A stretch of DNA of 64,000 nt from Agrococcus beijingensis. GTDB lineage: Bacteria; Actinomycetota; Actinomycetes; Actinomycetales; Microbacteriaceae. The position numbers and the translations under genes were made by a program. The stretch lies in the NCBI RefSeq assembly GCF_030758955.1, contig NZ_CP132360.1:77467-141466 (forward strand), in the 5' to 3' direction. Shown here in pieces: positions 39,551-49,687 of the stretch (the first letter of the stretch is position 1; the number at the start of each line of letters is the position of its first letter). The notes below the pieces were generated by a model. The model saw only the letters and a list, made by a program, of their open reading frames with translations, did no database searches and was not told the origin of the DNA.

Positions 39551-40864
39551 ATGAAGATCGCCGTGATCGGCTGCGGCTACCTGGGCGCGGTGCACGCCGC
39601 CGCCATGGCTTCGCTCGGCTACGAGACCGTCGGCGTCGACGTCGATGCGGCGAAGGTCGAGCGGCTGCGCCGCGGCGAGCCGCCGTTCTACGAGCCCGGG
39701 CTGCCCGAGCTGCTCAAGGGCGGGGTGGATGCGGGCACGCTGCGGTTCACGACGGAGGTGGCCGAGGCGGCCGGCGCCGACGTGGTCTTCATCGCGGTCG
39801 GCACGCCGCAGCTCGCCGGCTCCGACGCCGCCGACCTCGCCTACGTCGACGCGGCGATCGCCTCGCTGCTGCCGCACCTCACCGAGCGGTCGCTGATCGC
39901 GGGCAAGTCGACCGTGCCGGTGGGCACCGCGCGGCGCCTCGCCGAGATGGTCGCGCCCACCGGCGCGTCGCTCGCCTGGAACCCCGAGTTCCTGCGCGAG
40001 GGCTTCGCCGTGCAGGACACCCTCGCGCCCGACCGGCTCGTGTACGGCGTGCAGCGCGGCGACGACGCCTCCGTCGCGACGCTCGACACCGTGTACGCGT
40101 CGATCCTCGCCCGCGGCACGGAGCGGCTGGTGATGGACTACGCCACCGCCGAGCTCGTCAAGGTGAGCGCCAACGCGTTCCTCGCCACGAAGATCTCGTT
40201 CATCAACGCGATGGCCGAGCTGGCCGAGACGGTCGGCGCCGACGTGACGCAGCTCGCCGACGCCATCGGCCTCGACGCGCGCATCGGGCGCCGGTTCCTG
40301 AACGCCGGCCTCGGCTTCGGCGGCGGCTGCCTGCCGAAGGACATCCGCGCGTTCCAGGCGCGCGCCGAGGAGCTCGGCCACGGGGAGGCGCTCGGCTTCC
40401 TGCGCGAGGTCGACCAGATCAACCTGCGCCGGCGCGACCGCATGGCGTGGCTCGTCGAGCGCGAGCTGGCCGCGGTCGGCGGCGACCGCGTCGGCATGCT
40501 GGGCCTGGCGTTCAAGCCCGACAGCGACGACGTGCGCGACTCGCCGGCGCTCGACGTCTGCCGCATCCTCGAGCGCGGCGGCCGCCGCGTCACCGCCTAC
40601 GACCCGCAGGCGCGCGAGACCGCGGGCCGGTCGATGCCGACGCTCGACATCGTCGGCTCGGTCGAGGATGCCGTGCGGCACGCCGACGTCATCGCGCTCG
40701 GCACCGAGTGGCAGGAGTTCCGCGACCTCGACCCCGAGCGCATCGGGGCGCTGACCGGCGCCCGCGTGGTGGTCGACGGGCGCAACGCGCTCGACGCGCA
40801 GCGCTGGTCGGCGGCAGGATTCAAGGTGGTCGGCCTCGGCCGGCCGGAGGTGGAGGCAGCATGA
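39551..40864 (+). CDS. ugd: UDP-glucose 6-dehydrogenase
   Basis: Oxidises UDP-glucose twice to UDP-glucuronate, with NAD+. 437 residues. N-terminal NAD fold KIAVIGCGYLGAVHAA, YEPGLPELL, FIAVGTP and KSTVPVGTARRL; middle ANAFLATKISFINAMAELAE; catalytic cysteine in GFGGGCLPKDIRAF; C-terminal fold GMLGLAFKPDSDDVRDSPA and AYDPQA. AAGGAG at 39540-39545 sets the start. The purK gene starts inside its stop codon (ATGA). Provides UDP-glucuronate for surface glycan synthesis or for decarboxylation to UDP-xylose. Confidence 0.95.
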   Translation: MKIAVIGCGYLGAVHAAAMASLGYETVGVDVDAAKVERLRRGEPPFYEPGLPELLKGGVDAGTLRFTTEVAEAAGADVVFIAVGTPQLAGSDAADLAYVDAAIASLLPHLTERSLIAGKSTVPVGTARRLAEMVAPTGASLAWNPEFLREGFAVQDTLAPDRLVYGVQRGDDASVATLDTVYASILARGTERLVMDYATAELVKVSANAFLATKISFINAMAELAETVGADVTQLADAIGLDARIGRRFLNAGLGFGGGCLPKDIRAFQARAEELGHGEALGFLREVDQINLRRRDRMAWLVERELAAVGGDRVGMLGLAFKPDSDDVRDSPALDVCRILERGGRRVTAYDPQARETAGRSMPTLDIVGSVEDAVRHADVIALGTEWQEFRDLDPERIGALTGARVVVDGRNALDAQRWSAAGFKVVGLGRPEVEAA

Positions 40865-41982
40865 TCGTCGGCGTCGTCGGAGGCGGGCAGCTCGCCCGCA
40901 TGATGATCCCCGCGGCCGTCGCGCTCGGCATCGAGCTGCGCGTGCTCGCCGAGTCCGAGGGCATGTCGGCGTCGCTCGCGGCCACCGCCGTCGGCGACTA
41001 CCGCGACGCATCCGTCGTGCTCGCCTTCGCCGAAGGCGTCGACGTCATCACGTTCGACCACGAGCACGTGCCGCAGGAGGTGCTGCGGCAGCTGGTCGAC
41101 GCGGGCCACGCCGTGCACCCCGGGCCCGACGCGCTGCGCTTCGCGCAGGACAAGCGCGAGATGCGCCGCCGCATGGCCGAGCTCGGCGCACCGCAGCCCG
41201 ACTGGGCGCCGGTGGATGCGGCGGAGGACCTCGAGCGGTTCCTCGCCGACCACGGCGGCGTGGGCGTGCTGAAGACCGCGACCGGCGGCTACGACGGCAA
41301 GGGCGTGCGGGTCGTGCGCTCGCTCGACGACGCCGCCGACTGGCTCGAGGGCGCCGCCGCCGGCGGGCCGCGGCTGCTGGTCGAGGAGCTCGTGCCGTTC
41401 CGCCGCGAGCTGGCGCAGCTCGTCGCCCGACGCCCCTCCGGCGAGGCGATGGTGTGGCCGCTCGTGCAGACCGTGCAGCAGGATGGCATCTGCGTCGAGG
41501 TGCTCGCGCCCGCGCCCGACGCCTTCCGGATCCAGCCCGTCGTCGACGACATCGCCCGCCGGGTCGCCTCTGGGCTCGGCATCACCGGCGTGCTCGCGAT
41601 CGAGATGTTCGAGACCAGCGACGGCCGCGTGCTCGTCAACGAGCTGGCGATGCGCCCGCACAACTCCGGCCACTGGACGATCGACGGCTCGATCACCAGC
41701 CAGTTCGAGCAGCACCTGCGGGCCGTGCTCGACCTGCCGCTCGGCTCGACCGCCCTGCTCGCACCCGTCAGCGTGATGGTGAACGTCATCGGCGGCCCGG
41801 CCTCCGGCGCCATGGCCGACCGCTACGCCTCGGCGCTCGCCGCGCACCCCGACGTGAAGGTGCACTCCTACGCGAAGGCCGCGCGGCCCGGCCGCAAGGT
41901 CGGCCACGTGACCGCGGTCGGCGACGACCTCGACGAGGTCGCCTACCGGGCGAGGGCGGCGGCCGCGCACTTCGACGCCTGA
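40861..41982 (+). CDS. purK: 5-(carboxyamino)imidazole ribonucleotide synthase
   Basis: ATP-grasp enzyme that carboxylates AIR with bicarbonate in purine synthesis. 373 residues: IVGVVGGGQLARMMIPAA at the N-terminus, DVITFDHEHVP, HPGPDALRFAQDKREMR, KTATGGYDGKGVRVV and LLVEELVPFRRELAQLVAR (ATP binding), then NELAMRPHNSGHWTIDGS with the late catalytic Glu/Asn/Arg set. Coupled to ugd by overlap; purE follows after a hairpin with its own promoter. Confidence 0.95.
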   Translation: MIVGVVGGGQLARMMIPAAVALGIELRVLAESEGMSASLAATAVGDYRDASVVLAFAEGVDVITFDHEHVPQEVLRQLVDAGHAVHPGPDALRFAQDKREMRRRMAELGAPQPDWAPVDAAEDLERFLADHGGVGVLKTATGGYDGKGVRVVRSLDDAADWLEGAAAGGPRLLVEELVPFRRELAQLVARRPSGEAMVWPLVQTVQQDGICVEVLAPAPDAFRIQPVVDDIARRVASGLGITGVLAIEMFETSDGRVLVNELAMRPHNSGHWTIDGSITSQFEQHLRAVLDLPLGSTALLAPVSVMVNVIGGPASGAMADRYASALAAHPDVKVHSYAKAARPGRKVGHVTAVGDDLDEVAYRARAAAAHFDA

Positions 41983-42004
41983 GCGCCCCCGCCCTCGGCG
42001 ACCG

Positions 42005-42045
42005 GACGCATCCGCCCCTTGCCGAGGAGGGTGAGCGGATGCGTC
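42005..42045 (+). terminator. Hairpin between purK and purE
   Basis: GACGCATCCGC (42005-42015) pairs with GCGGATGCGTC (42035-42045), an 11-bp perfect stem with a 19-nt loop, 22 bp past the purK stop. No U-tract. It may separate purK from the leaderless purE transcript. Confidence 0.5.
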
Positions 42046-42083
42046 GCGGCGGCCGGGCGGTCGGGTCACGATCGCGGGCCGCG

Positions 42084-42089
42084 TACCCT
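42084..42089 (+). promoter_or_regulatory. Putative leaderless -10 box (TACCCT) of purE
   Basis: TACCCT ends 7 nt before the purE ATG at 42097. Confidence 0.55.
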
Positions 42090-42096
42090 TGACCTC

Positions 42097-42648
42097 ATGC
42101 CTGCGCACGTCAGCATCATCATGGGATCGGACTCCGACTGGCGAGTCATGGAGGCGGCCAAGGCCGCGCTCGATGAGCTCGGCGTCGCCTCCGAGGTCGA
42201 CGTCGTCTCCGCCCACCGGACGCCGCAGAAGATGGTCGACTTCGCGCGCGGCGCCGCCGACCGCGGCGTGCGCGTGATCATCGCGGGCGCCGGGGGCGCC
42301 GCGCACCTGCCCGGGATGGTGGCGTCGATGACGCGGCTGCCGGTGATCGGCGTGCCCGTGCCGCTCGAGCGGCTCGACGGCCTCGACAGCCTGCTGTCGA
42401 TCGTGCAGATGCCCGCCGGCATCCCGGTCGCCACCGTCTCGATCGGCGGGGCGCGCAACGCCGGCATCCTCGCCGCGCGCATCCTCGGCACCACCGACGC
42501 CGCGCTCGCGGAGCGCCTCGACGCGTTCGCCGCCGACCTCGAGCGCGCCGTCGACGGCAAGGCGCAGGCGCTGCGCGATCGCGTGCAGGCGGCACCGGGC
42601 GGCAGCCCGCAGCGAGCACCGGGCGACCGCGCGGACGCGGGCGCATGA
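42097..42648 (+). CDS. purE: N5-CAIR mutase (class I)
   Basis: Converts the product of PurK to CAIR. 183 residues with the class I pattern [50 protein letters not shown] and [40 protein letters not shown]. The last 25 residues are a polar extension not needed for the fold. The stop overlaps the LCP gene start (ATGA). Confidence 0.95.
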   Translation: MPAHVSIIMGSDSDWRVMEAAKAALDELGVASEVDVVSAHRTPQKMVDFARGAADRGVRVIIAGAGGAAHLPGMVASMTRLPVIGVPVPLERLDGLDSLLSIVQMPAGIPVATVSIGGARNAGILAARILGTTDAALAERLDAFAADLERAVDGKAQALRDRVQAAPGGSPQRAPGDRADAGA

Positions 42649-44021
42649 CGCTGCTGCGCTCCCGCCATCCGCTGCGCGACCCCGACAGCCGCGACCCCGC
42701 CGTCATGCAGCGGCGCGGCTGGTGGCTGGTGGTGATCGGCTTCCTGCTGCCCGGCAGCGCCCAGGTGCTCGCGGGCAACCGACGGCTGGGCCGCGTGGGG
42801 CTCGCCGCGACGCTCACGCTGCTGACGCTGCTGGTGATCGCCGCGATCCTCTGGTCGGTGTGGCGCACGGCGCTGCTGACGGTCGTCGGCAACTCCGTCG
42901 GGCTGCTGGTGGTCGAGGTGCTGCTCGTCGCCTACGCGGTGCTCTGGCTCGTGCTCGGCTTCGACACGCTCCGCCTCGCGCGCCTGCGCAAGGTCGAGGG
43001 CGGCGCGCGCGCCGGCATCGCGGCGCTCGCGATCCTCGCGACGGTCGCCCCGGCGGCGCTCGCGGGCTACGGCGCAACGGTGGTGGACGCATCCCGCGGC
43101 CTCGTCTCGAACCTGTTCGACTTCGCCGGTCCCGCGGTCGAGCCGATCGACGGCCGCTACACGTTCCTGCTGCTCGGCGGCGACGCCGGCGACGACCGCG
43201 TGGGCCTGCGCGCCGACTCGATGACGGTCGTCACCGTGAACGCCGACACCGGCGCGGCGACCATGATCGGCGTGCCCCGCAACCTGCGCAACGCGCCGTT
43301 CAGCGAGGGCTCGCCGATGTGGGGGCCGTGGCCGGACGGCTTCGACTGCGCGTCGAGCGACTGCTACCTGAACGGCACCTACACCTACGGCGAGGCGAAC
43401 CCCGAGCTCTACCCCGACGCGGTCGCGAACGGCTCGAGCCCGGGCATCGAGGCGACGCGCGACGCGATCGAGGGCGTCACGGGCCTCGAGCTGCAGTTCT
43501 TCGTGCTCGTCGACATGCACGGCTTCGAAGACCTCGTGGATGCCCTGGGCGGCCTCGAGCTCGAGGTCACCAGCCGGGTGCCGATCGCCATCGAGGGCGG
43601 CCCGGTCGAGGCGTGGATCGAGCCAGGCCTGCAGCGCATGGACGGCTACCACGCGCTCTGGTACGCCCGCAGCCGGGCCGGCTCCTCCGACTACGAGCGG
43701 ATGGAGCGGCAGCGGCAGGTGCAGGAGGCGATCATCGCCCAGTTCACCCCGCAGACGCTGCTGACGAAGTACGCCGAGCTCTCGGCTGCCGGGCAGGACA
43801 TGGTGCAGACCGACATCCCGCAGTCGATGATCGGCGGCCTCTCGGAGCTGGCCCTCAAGACCCGCGACCTGCCGATCACCAACCTCGAGCTGGTGCCGCC
43901 GCAGGTGGACACCGGCGACCCCGACTTCGCCGAGATCCAGGCGATGGTGCAGGCGTCGCTCGCGGCCGCCGACGCGCAGCTGCCGCCCACCGACGCTCCC
44001 AGCGACACGCCGCAGCCGTGA
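42645..44021 (+). CDS. LytR-CpsA-Psr (LCP) family glycopolymer ligase
   Basis: Attaches undecaprenyl-linked wall glycopolymers to peptidoglycan at the outer face. 458 residues. Four hydrophobic segments fill residues about 20-155 ([75 protein letters not shown]), more than the single helix of most LCP proteins. The extracytoplasmic LCP domain has [39 protein letters not shown], and the Arg-rich [19 protein letters not shown]. Coupled to purE by overlap, but its function fits the polysaccharide genes that follow. Acceptor is peptidoglycan by family; specificity is not shown. Confidence 0.9.
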   Translation: MTLLRSRHPLRDPDSRDPAVMQRRGWWLVVIGFLLPGSAQVLAGNRRLGRVGLAATLTLLTLLVIAAILWSVWRTALLTVVGNSVGLLVVEVLLVAYAVLWLVLGFDTLRLARLRKVEGGARAGIAALAILATVAPAALAGYGATVVDASRGLVSNLFDFAGPAVEPIDGRYTFLLLGGDAGDDRVGLRADSMTVVTVNADTGAATMIGVPRNLRNAPFSEGSPMWGPWPDGFDCASSDCYLNGTYTYGEANPELYPDAVANGSSPGIEATRDAIEGVTGLELQFFVLVDMHGFEDLVDALGGLELEVTSRVPIAIEGGPVEAWIEPGLQRMDGYHALWYARSRAGSSDYERMERQRQVQEAIIAQFTPQTLLTKYAELSAAGQDMVQTDIPQSMIGGLSELALKTRDLPITNLELVPPQVDTGDPDFAEIQAMVQASLAAADAQLPPTDAPSDTPQP

Positions 44022-44044
44022 CGGCACCGAACCCAGGAGATCCC

Positions 44045-45055
<1,011 letters not shown>

Positions 45056-45056
45056 C

Positions 45057-46013
45057 TCAGCTGCGGCCCTCGAGCAGATCGCGGGCCACGTCGGCGAGCC
45101 CGCGGGAGAACCTGCCGTAGCGGCCGGCCGCCACGCCCCGCAGCACGCCGGGCAGCCGGAGGGCGCGCGGCCTCGGCAGCTGCGCGCGAGCACGCTCGTG
45201 CCGAGCCTTCTCGATCAGCGCCTGCAGGCTCGCGCCGCTCGCCAGGCCGCGCCGCTGCGCCTCGGTGGCGAGCGACGTCGCGCGCTCGGCCTTGCGCGCG
45301 TGCTTGCCCGAGTCGGCCTCGAGCACCCGTCGCAGCTTGCCCAGCGCGCTCAGCCGCTGCACGCCGATCTGGTTGCCGCCGTGCTGCCGGTAGTCGATGG
45401 TCTCCTCGGGCAGGTAGCGCACCCCGTCGCCGAGCGCCGCGCACATCGCGAGCCACTCGTCGTGGATCCACCCGGCCGGGATCGGCAGCGCGGCCACCGC
45501 GGCGTCGCGCCGCACGAGCACGGTGGCGCCGGTGACGAGGTTGCGCCGCAGCAGCGCGTCGAGCGCGCGACCCTCGGTCATGGCGGCGCGCTCCCACGGG
45601 CTCATCTCGAGCGAGGCCTCGAGCGTCGAGCCGAGCGGTGCGCCGTGCGCGTCGACCAGGCGGGCGCTCGAGTGCACGAGCGCGACCCCCTCGAGCTGCG
45701 GCAGCATCCGCTCGATGCGATCGGGGTGCCACACGTCGTCCTGGTCGCTCAGCGCCACGACGTCGCCGGTGGTGGCCGCGATCGCGTCGGCGAAGTTCGC
45801 GGCGACCCCGAGCGCGGTCTCGTGATGGCGGATGCGGATGGGCACGTCGGTCTCGGACGCCACCTCGCGCACGAGCTCGAGCGTGCGGTCGGTGGAGGCG
45901 TCGTCGCCGACGACGATCTCGCTCACCGGGTGCGTCTGCGCGAGGATGCTGCGCAGCTGCTGCTCGATCCAGCGCTCGCCCTGGTGCGTGCAGAGCGCGA
46001 CGCTGACGCGCAC
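45057..46013 (-). CDS. Family 2 glycosyltransferase (rhamnosyltransferase-like)
   Basis: 318 residues. GT-A fold with SVALCTHQGERWIEQQLRSI, EIVVGDDASTDRT and the metal-binding DQDDVWHPDRIERM, and a later GWIHDEWLAMCAALG. This SDQDD-W pattern is that of the RgpB-type rhamnosyltransferases. The C-terminal 90 residues are rich in Arg and Ala and likely amphipathic. The GTG start lies one base after the stop of the preceding gene, so it is the last gene of rmlB-GT4-GT2. Sugar and linkage are not predictable. Confidence 0.88.
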   Translation of the reverse strand: MRVSVALCTHQGERWIEQQLRSILAQTHPVSEIVVGDDASTDRTLELVREVASETDVPIRIRHHETALGVAANFADAIAATTGDVVALSDQDDVWHPDRIERMLPQLEGVALVHSSARLVDAHGAPLGSTLEASLEMSPWERAAMTEGRALDALLRRNLVTGATVLVRRDAAVAALPIPAGWIHDEWLAMCAALGDGVRYLPEETIDYRQHGGNQIGVQRLSALGKLRRVLEADSGKHARKAERATSLATEAQRRGLASGASLQALIEKARHERARAQLPRPRALRLPGVLRGVAAGRYGRFSRGLADVARDLLEGRS

Positions 46014-46014
46014 C

Positions 46015-47139
46015 TCAGAGCTCCGCGTGCAGCTGCCACACCTGGTGGGCCGCGGCCTCCCAGGTGAACGCCTGGGCGCGATCCTGGGCGTGCAGGCGCA
46101 GGCGCGTGCGCTCCGCCTCGTCGGCGACCAGCGCGGCGAGCGCCGCGGCCAGCTCGTGCGCGCCGCCCTCGACGCCGACGCTCGCGCCGCTGGCGATCTC
46201 GGTCAGCGAGCGGGAGGCGAAGTGCACCGTCGGCGTGCCGAGCGCCGCGGCTTCGAGCAGGCTGAGCCCCAGCGCGTCGTGCTCGGCGACGTGCAGGTGC
46301 GCGAGCGCGCCGCCGTACACGCGGGCGAGCTGCGCGTCGCTGAGGTCGCCCAGCATGACCAGCCGCCCCGCGGGGATGCCCGCATCGACCGCCAGGCCCG
46401 CGAGCTGGGTCTCGCCCCACTGCACCGGCCCTGCCACGACGACCCGCAGATCCGGCATCGACGAGCTCGCGACCACCTCGACGAGGCGCTCGGCCTGACC
46501 GCGCGCGCCCGGCGTGGTGATCGCCAGCACGTACTCGGCGGGCAGCGTCAGGGCGGCGGCCGCCGACGGGGCTGCGGCAGCCGCCTCTGCGGCGGCGCGC
46601 AGCAGCGTCGTCGAGGGGGCGGGGTGCACGACCCGCACGCGGTCGGCGACGTCGTGGAGCAGCGCCAGATCCTCGGCGACGGCCGTGCTGGGCACGACGA
46701 TGCCGTCGGCGATCTGCAGCGCGCGCTTCAGGGCTCGGTCGAACCAGCGCTGCTTGCGCTCGGAGCGGTCGGAGAACGACTGCAGGCCGTGCACGGTGAC
46801 CGTCACCTGGTCGCCCGCATCGGGCTCGCGGCGCAGCGGCGCCATCAGGCTGGTGGCGTGCACGAGGCCGCGCACGGGGATGGTGGTGAGCGAGTGCAGC
46901 CACGCCTCCCGCAGCTCGCGCGCCGAGACGGCCGTCTGCCGCAGCTCGGCGAGCCCCGGCAGCGCCGCGGCGATCCGCTCCGAGCGATCGTCGCTCGCCT
47001 TCGCCGAGAGCCCGAGCACGTCGAACCCGGCAGGAGCGGTGGCGGCGAGCGCCCGCGCCATCTCGGTCGAGTAGCGGCCGACCATCGTCGACGAGCGCTC
47101 GCCGACCTCGTCGAGCACCACCGTCAGCCGGCTGCTCAC
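46015..47139 (-). CDS. Family 4-like glycosyltransferase (GT-B fold)
   Basis: 374 residues. N-terminal half: LTVVLDEVGERSSTMVGRYS, then TVTVHGLQSFSDRSERKQRW and IVVPSTAVAEDLALLHDVAD. C-terminal half with the donor site: YVLAITTPGARGQAERLVEV, LRVVVAGPVQWG, GRLVMLGDLSDAQLARVYGG and HLHVAEHDALGLSLLEAAALGTP, where the ExxxxxxxE motif of GT4 enzymes reads E-H-D-ALGLSLLE. Start GTG 47139 overlaps the rmlB stop (GTGA). Probably adds a dTDP-rhamnose or related residue to the lipid-linked glycan, inferred from its operon. Confidence 0.85.
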   Translation of the reverse strand: MSSRLTVVLDEVGERSSTMVGRYSTEMARALAATAPAGFDVLGLSAKASDDRSERIAAALPGLAELRQTAVSARELREAWLHSLTTIPVRGLVHATSLMAPLRREPDAGDQVTVTVHGLQSFSDRSERKQRWFDRALKRALQIADGIVVPSTAVAEDLALLHDVADRVRVVHPAPSTTLLRAAAEAAAAAPSAAAALTLPAEYVLAITTPGARGQAERLVEVVASSSMPDLRVVVAGPVQWGETQLAGLAVDAGIPAGRLVMLGDLSDAQLARVYGGALAHLHVAEHDALGLSLLEAAALGTPTVHFASRSLTEIASGASVGVEGGAHELAAALAALVADEAERTRLRLHAQDRAQAFTWEAAAHQVWQLHAEL

Positions 47140-48119
47140 AGCGAGGCCCTCTCCTTCAGCGGCTGCCACCAGCTGCGGTTGTCGCGGTACCACTCCACGA
47201 CCGAGGCGAGCCCCTCGTCGAACGGCACCTGCGGCGCATAGCCGAGCTCGTCGCGGATCTTCGCGGTGTCGACCGAGTACCGGCGGTCGTGGCCTTTGCG
47301 GTCCTCCGCCTGCTCGACCGAGGACCAGTCGCGGCCGGTCGCCGCGAGCAGCCGCTCGGTCAACTCGCGGTTCGTCAGCTCGGTGCCGCCGCCGATGTTG
47401 TAGATCTCGCCGGGGCGACCGCCGGTCAGCACCAGCGCGATGCCGCGGCAGTGGTCGTCGACGTGCAGCCAGTCGCGCACGTGCTCGCCGTCGCCGTACA
47501 GCGGCACCGAGCGGTCGTCGATCAGGTTCGTCACGAACAGCGGGATGAGCTTCTCGGGGAAGTGGTAGGGCCCGTAGTTGTTCGAGCAGCGGGTGATGCG
47601 CGCGTCGAGGCCGTGGGTGCGGTGGTAGGAGCGCACCAGCAGATCGCTCGACGCCTTCGAGGCGGAGTACGGGCTGTTCGGCTGCAGCTGGTGCTCCTCG
47701 TCCCAGGATCCCTCGTCGATGGAGCCGTAGACCTCGTCGGTGGAGACGTGCACGAACCGGCGCACGTCGTGGCGCATGGCCGCGTCGAGCAGGCGCTGCG
47801 TGCCGACGACGTTCGTCTCGACGAAGACCGACGCGTCGCGCACCGAGCGGTCGACGTGGCTCTCCGCGGCGAAGTGCACGATCACGTCGGTGCCGGGCAG
47901 GATCCGGTCGAGCAGGCCGACGTCACGGATGTCGCCGTGCACGAAGGCGTAGCGGGGATGCTCGGCCACCTCGGCGAGATTGGCGAGGCTGCCCGAGTAC
48001 GTCAGGGCGTCGAGCACGGTGATGGCCGCGCCCTCGATGCCCGGGAGCCGGTCGGCGAGCGCCATCCGCACGAAGTTCGAGCCGATGAAGCCGGCGCCGC
48101 CGGTGAGGAGGATCTTCAC
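47136..48119 (-). CDS. rmlB: dTDP-glucose 4,6-dehydratase
   Basis: Second step of dTDP-L-rhamnose synthesis. 327 residues: KILLTGGAGFIGSNFVRMAL, VIVHFAAESHVDRSV (the FAAxSHVDRS signature), HVSTDEVYGSIDEG (catalytic Thr-Asp-Glu), SPYSASKASSDLLVRSY (YxxxK), CSNNYGPYHFPEKLIPL and VRDWLHVDDHCRG. GTG start. First gene of a three-gene operon with two glycosyltransferases. rmlC and rmlD, needed to finish rhamnose, are not in the window. Confidence 0.95.
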   Translation of the reverse strand: MKILLTGGAGFIGSNFVRMALADRLPGIEGAAITVLDALTYSGSLANLAEVAEHPRYAFVHGDIRDVGLLDRILPGTDVIVHFAAESHVDRSVRDASVFVETNVVGTQRLLDAAMRHDVRRFVHVSTDEVYGSIDEGSWDEEHQLQPNSPYSASKASSDLLVRSYHRTHGLDARITRCSNNYGPYHFPEKLIPLFVTNLIDDRSVPLYGDGEHVRDWLHVDDHCRGIALVLTGGRPGEIYNIGGGTELTNRELTERLLAATGRDWSSVEQAEDRKGHDRRYSVDTAKIRDELGYAPQVPFDEGLASVVEWYRDNRSWWQPLKERASL

Positions 48120-48157
48120 GAGGAGGGTCGCCTAACGTCGGGTGCAGGGCTCGGACG

Positions 48158-48163
48158 AGTCTA
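48158..48163 (-). promoter_or_regulatory. Putative -10 box (TAGACT) of rmlB
   Basis: On the minus strand TAGACTCG lies 38 bp before the rmlB GTG at 48119, the same octamer as at rmlA and the 31-kb acyltransferase gene. Confidence 0.5.
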
Positions 48164-48182
48164 GCCGCCGCTCCCGCCCGGC

Positions 48183-49565
48183 TCAGCGCGTGCCGAAGTC
48201 GAGCACGTAGTACGCGTAGCCGTCGCTGCTCGTGGCGACGCCGATGCCGATGTGCGTGAACGATGCGCGCTGGATGTTCAGGCGGTGGCCCTCGGAGGCC
48301 ATCCACGCCGTCATGATCCGGTTCGCGTCCGGTCCGCCGCTGCCCCAGGTGCGGCCGACGTTCTCGCCCCAGCCGCGCAGCGCGCAGGCTCGGGCCTCGG
48401 CGGTCAGGCTCGGGTTGTGGGCCGAGCCGGCCAGCCGCTGCGCCGCCATGCTGCCGGCCCAGCCCTCGGCCATGTCCTCGAGGCAGGCGTCCAGCGCCAG
48501 CGGGCGGGCGCCCACCGCCGCGCGCTCGGCGTTGATGCGCTGCAGCAGCGCGGAGGCGGTCTCGGAGGGGCTCGGCATCGGCGGCGGGCAGAGCTTGAGC
48601 GCCGCGGCGTCGGCGGAGACGGTCGAGAGGCCGCCCAGCACGGTCAGCTGCGTGCTGCCGAGCCGTCGCTGCTCGTCGGCGACCGAGGTGCTCGTGGCGC
48701 AGTGCGGAGAGGTGAGGTAGAGCGCTTCGTCGCGGAGCCCTGCGAAGACCGCGCCCACCAGGCCGTCGGGGAAGCCGGCGCCGCTCGCGAGCACCATGTC
48801 GGTACCGGAGCCGGGCGGCGTGAACGCGCGGTTGATCAGCACGGCCGTCTCGTAGCGGTCGGAGCCGGGGAAGCGGTCGACCGAGCGCCCTGTGGCCGCC
48901 AGCATCGCGCGCACGTCGTCGCCCACGCTGGCCGTGCTGCCGGGGATGTGGAAGCGCTGCACGCCCGCGACCCGCGAGGCCAGGCGCTGCTCGAAGGCGG
49001 GGCTCGCGCCCAGCGTCAGGATGACGCCGTGGCCCTCCCGCGCCGCCACGGCGCCGGCCGCCAGGGCGTCCGGGAACCCGGAGCCGCTCGCGACCCAGAC
49101 GTCCGTGACCGTCGTGCGCAGCCGCATCCGATCGAGGAGCAGCATCGAGGTCTCGACGCGGTCGGCGCCGCCGATGCGCGTGACCTTCGGGCTCAGCTGC
49201 TGGGCCTGCGTCGCCACCGTGGCCGAGAGCGTCGCCTCGGAGCCGAGGATGACGACCTCGCTGGGGGCGAGCCGCCGGATCTCGTCGAGCGCGACCTGCG
49301 GGATGCCCTCCGGTCGCACGAGCAGCAGGTGCGCGCCCTCGCTCGCGGCGACCGGAGCCGCGGCCAGCGCGTCCGGGAACGACATGCCCGACGCCAGGAA
49401 CACGGCCTCGCCGCGGGGCAGCTGCTGCGAGGCGAGCACGGCGGTCTCGAACCGGTCATCGCCGTCGATGCGCGAGGTCGCGGCGTTGGCGGCGGGGGCG
49501 GCACCACCGACGATCGCGGTGGCGACGACACCGATCACGGCCAATGCGGCGAGTCCTGCGCGCAA
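48183..49565 (-). CDS. Secreted protein with three cell-wall-binding repeats and a CAP domain
   Basis: 460 residues. Signal peptide of about 30 residues (AGLAALAVIGVVATAIVGG, cleaved near ANA-A). Three CWB2 units start at SRIDGDDRFETAVLA, TRIGGADRVETSMLL and DRFPGSDRYETAVLI, each with FPDALAA or FPDGLVG and a late VVILGS or LTVLGG. The C-terminal CAP/SCP domain has LLQRINAERAAVGARPL, GWGENVGRTWGS, WMASEGHRLNIQRASFTHIGIGVA-type motifs and YVLDFGTR. CWB2 units bind secondary wall polymers, so the neighbouring glycan may be its anchor. TTG 49565 is chosen because AGAGGAG lies 6 nt upstream; TTG 49592 is an alternative without one. Confidence 0.92.
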   Translation of the reverse strand: MRAGLAALAVIGVVATAIVGGAAPAANAATSRIDGDDRFETAVLASQQLPRGEAVFLASGMSFPDALAAAPVAASEGAHLLLVRPEGIPQVALDEIRRLAPSEVVILGSEATLSATVATQAQQLSPKVTRIGGADRVETSMLLLDRMRLRTTVTDVWVASGSGFPDALAAGAVAAREGHGVILTLGASPAFEQRLASRVAGVQRFHIPGSTASVGDDVRAMLAATGRSVDRFPGSDRYETAVLINRAFTPPGSGTDMVLASGAGFPDGLVGAVFAGLRDEALYLTSPHCATSTSVADEQRRLGSTQLTVLGGLSTVSADAAALKLCPPPMPSPSETASALLQRINAERAAVGARPLALDACLEDMAEGWAGSMAAQRLAGSAHNPSLTAEARACALRGWGENVGRTWGSGGPDANRIMTAWMASEGHRLNIQRASFTHIGIGVATSSDGYAYYVLDFGTR

Positions 49566-49586
49566 GGTTGCTCCTCTGGGGCTAGA

Positions 49587-49617
49587 TTGCAAAGTTTTGC
49601 CACAGCAAAGATGGCAA
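49587..49617. promoter_or_regulatory. A/T-rich inverted repeats in the divergent promoter region of the CWB2-CAP gene
   Basis: GCAAAGTTTTGC (49589-49600) has perfect 5-bp arms around GT, followed by a second GCAAA (49605-49609) and GGCAA. The stretch is much richer in A/T than the rest of the window and lies upstream of the TTG start. It may be an operator or an upstream promoter element; no known regulator is assigned. Confidence 0.4.
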
Positions 49618-49674
49618 CGCGGGCTATCTTTCCGGCCGCTTCACAGCCCTGTCAAGAGGCGCGCACAGGCGGGC

Positions 49675-49680
49675 TATCGT
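49675..49680 (+). promoter_or_regulatory. Putative leaderless -10 box (TATCGT)
   Basis: TATCGT ends 7 nt before the ATG at 49688 of the glycosyltransferase gene. Confidence 0.45.
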
Positions 49681-49687
49681 GGTGCGC

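Noticed and set aside
42097..44021. purE-LCP overlap considered as a functional link
   Set aside because: The 4-bp overlap shows only co-translation; the LCP gene fits the glycan locus, and no purine connection is known.
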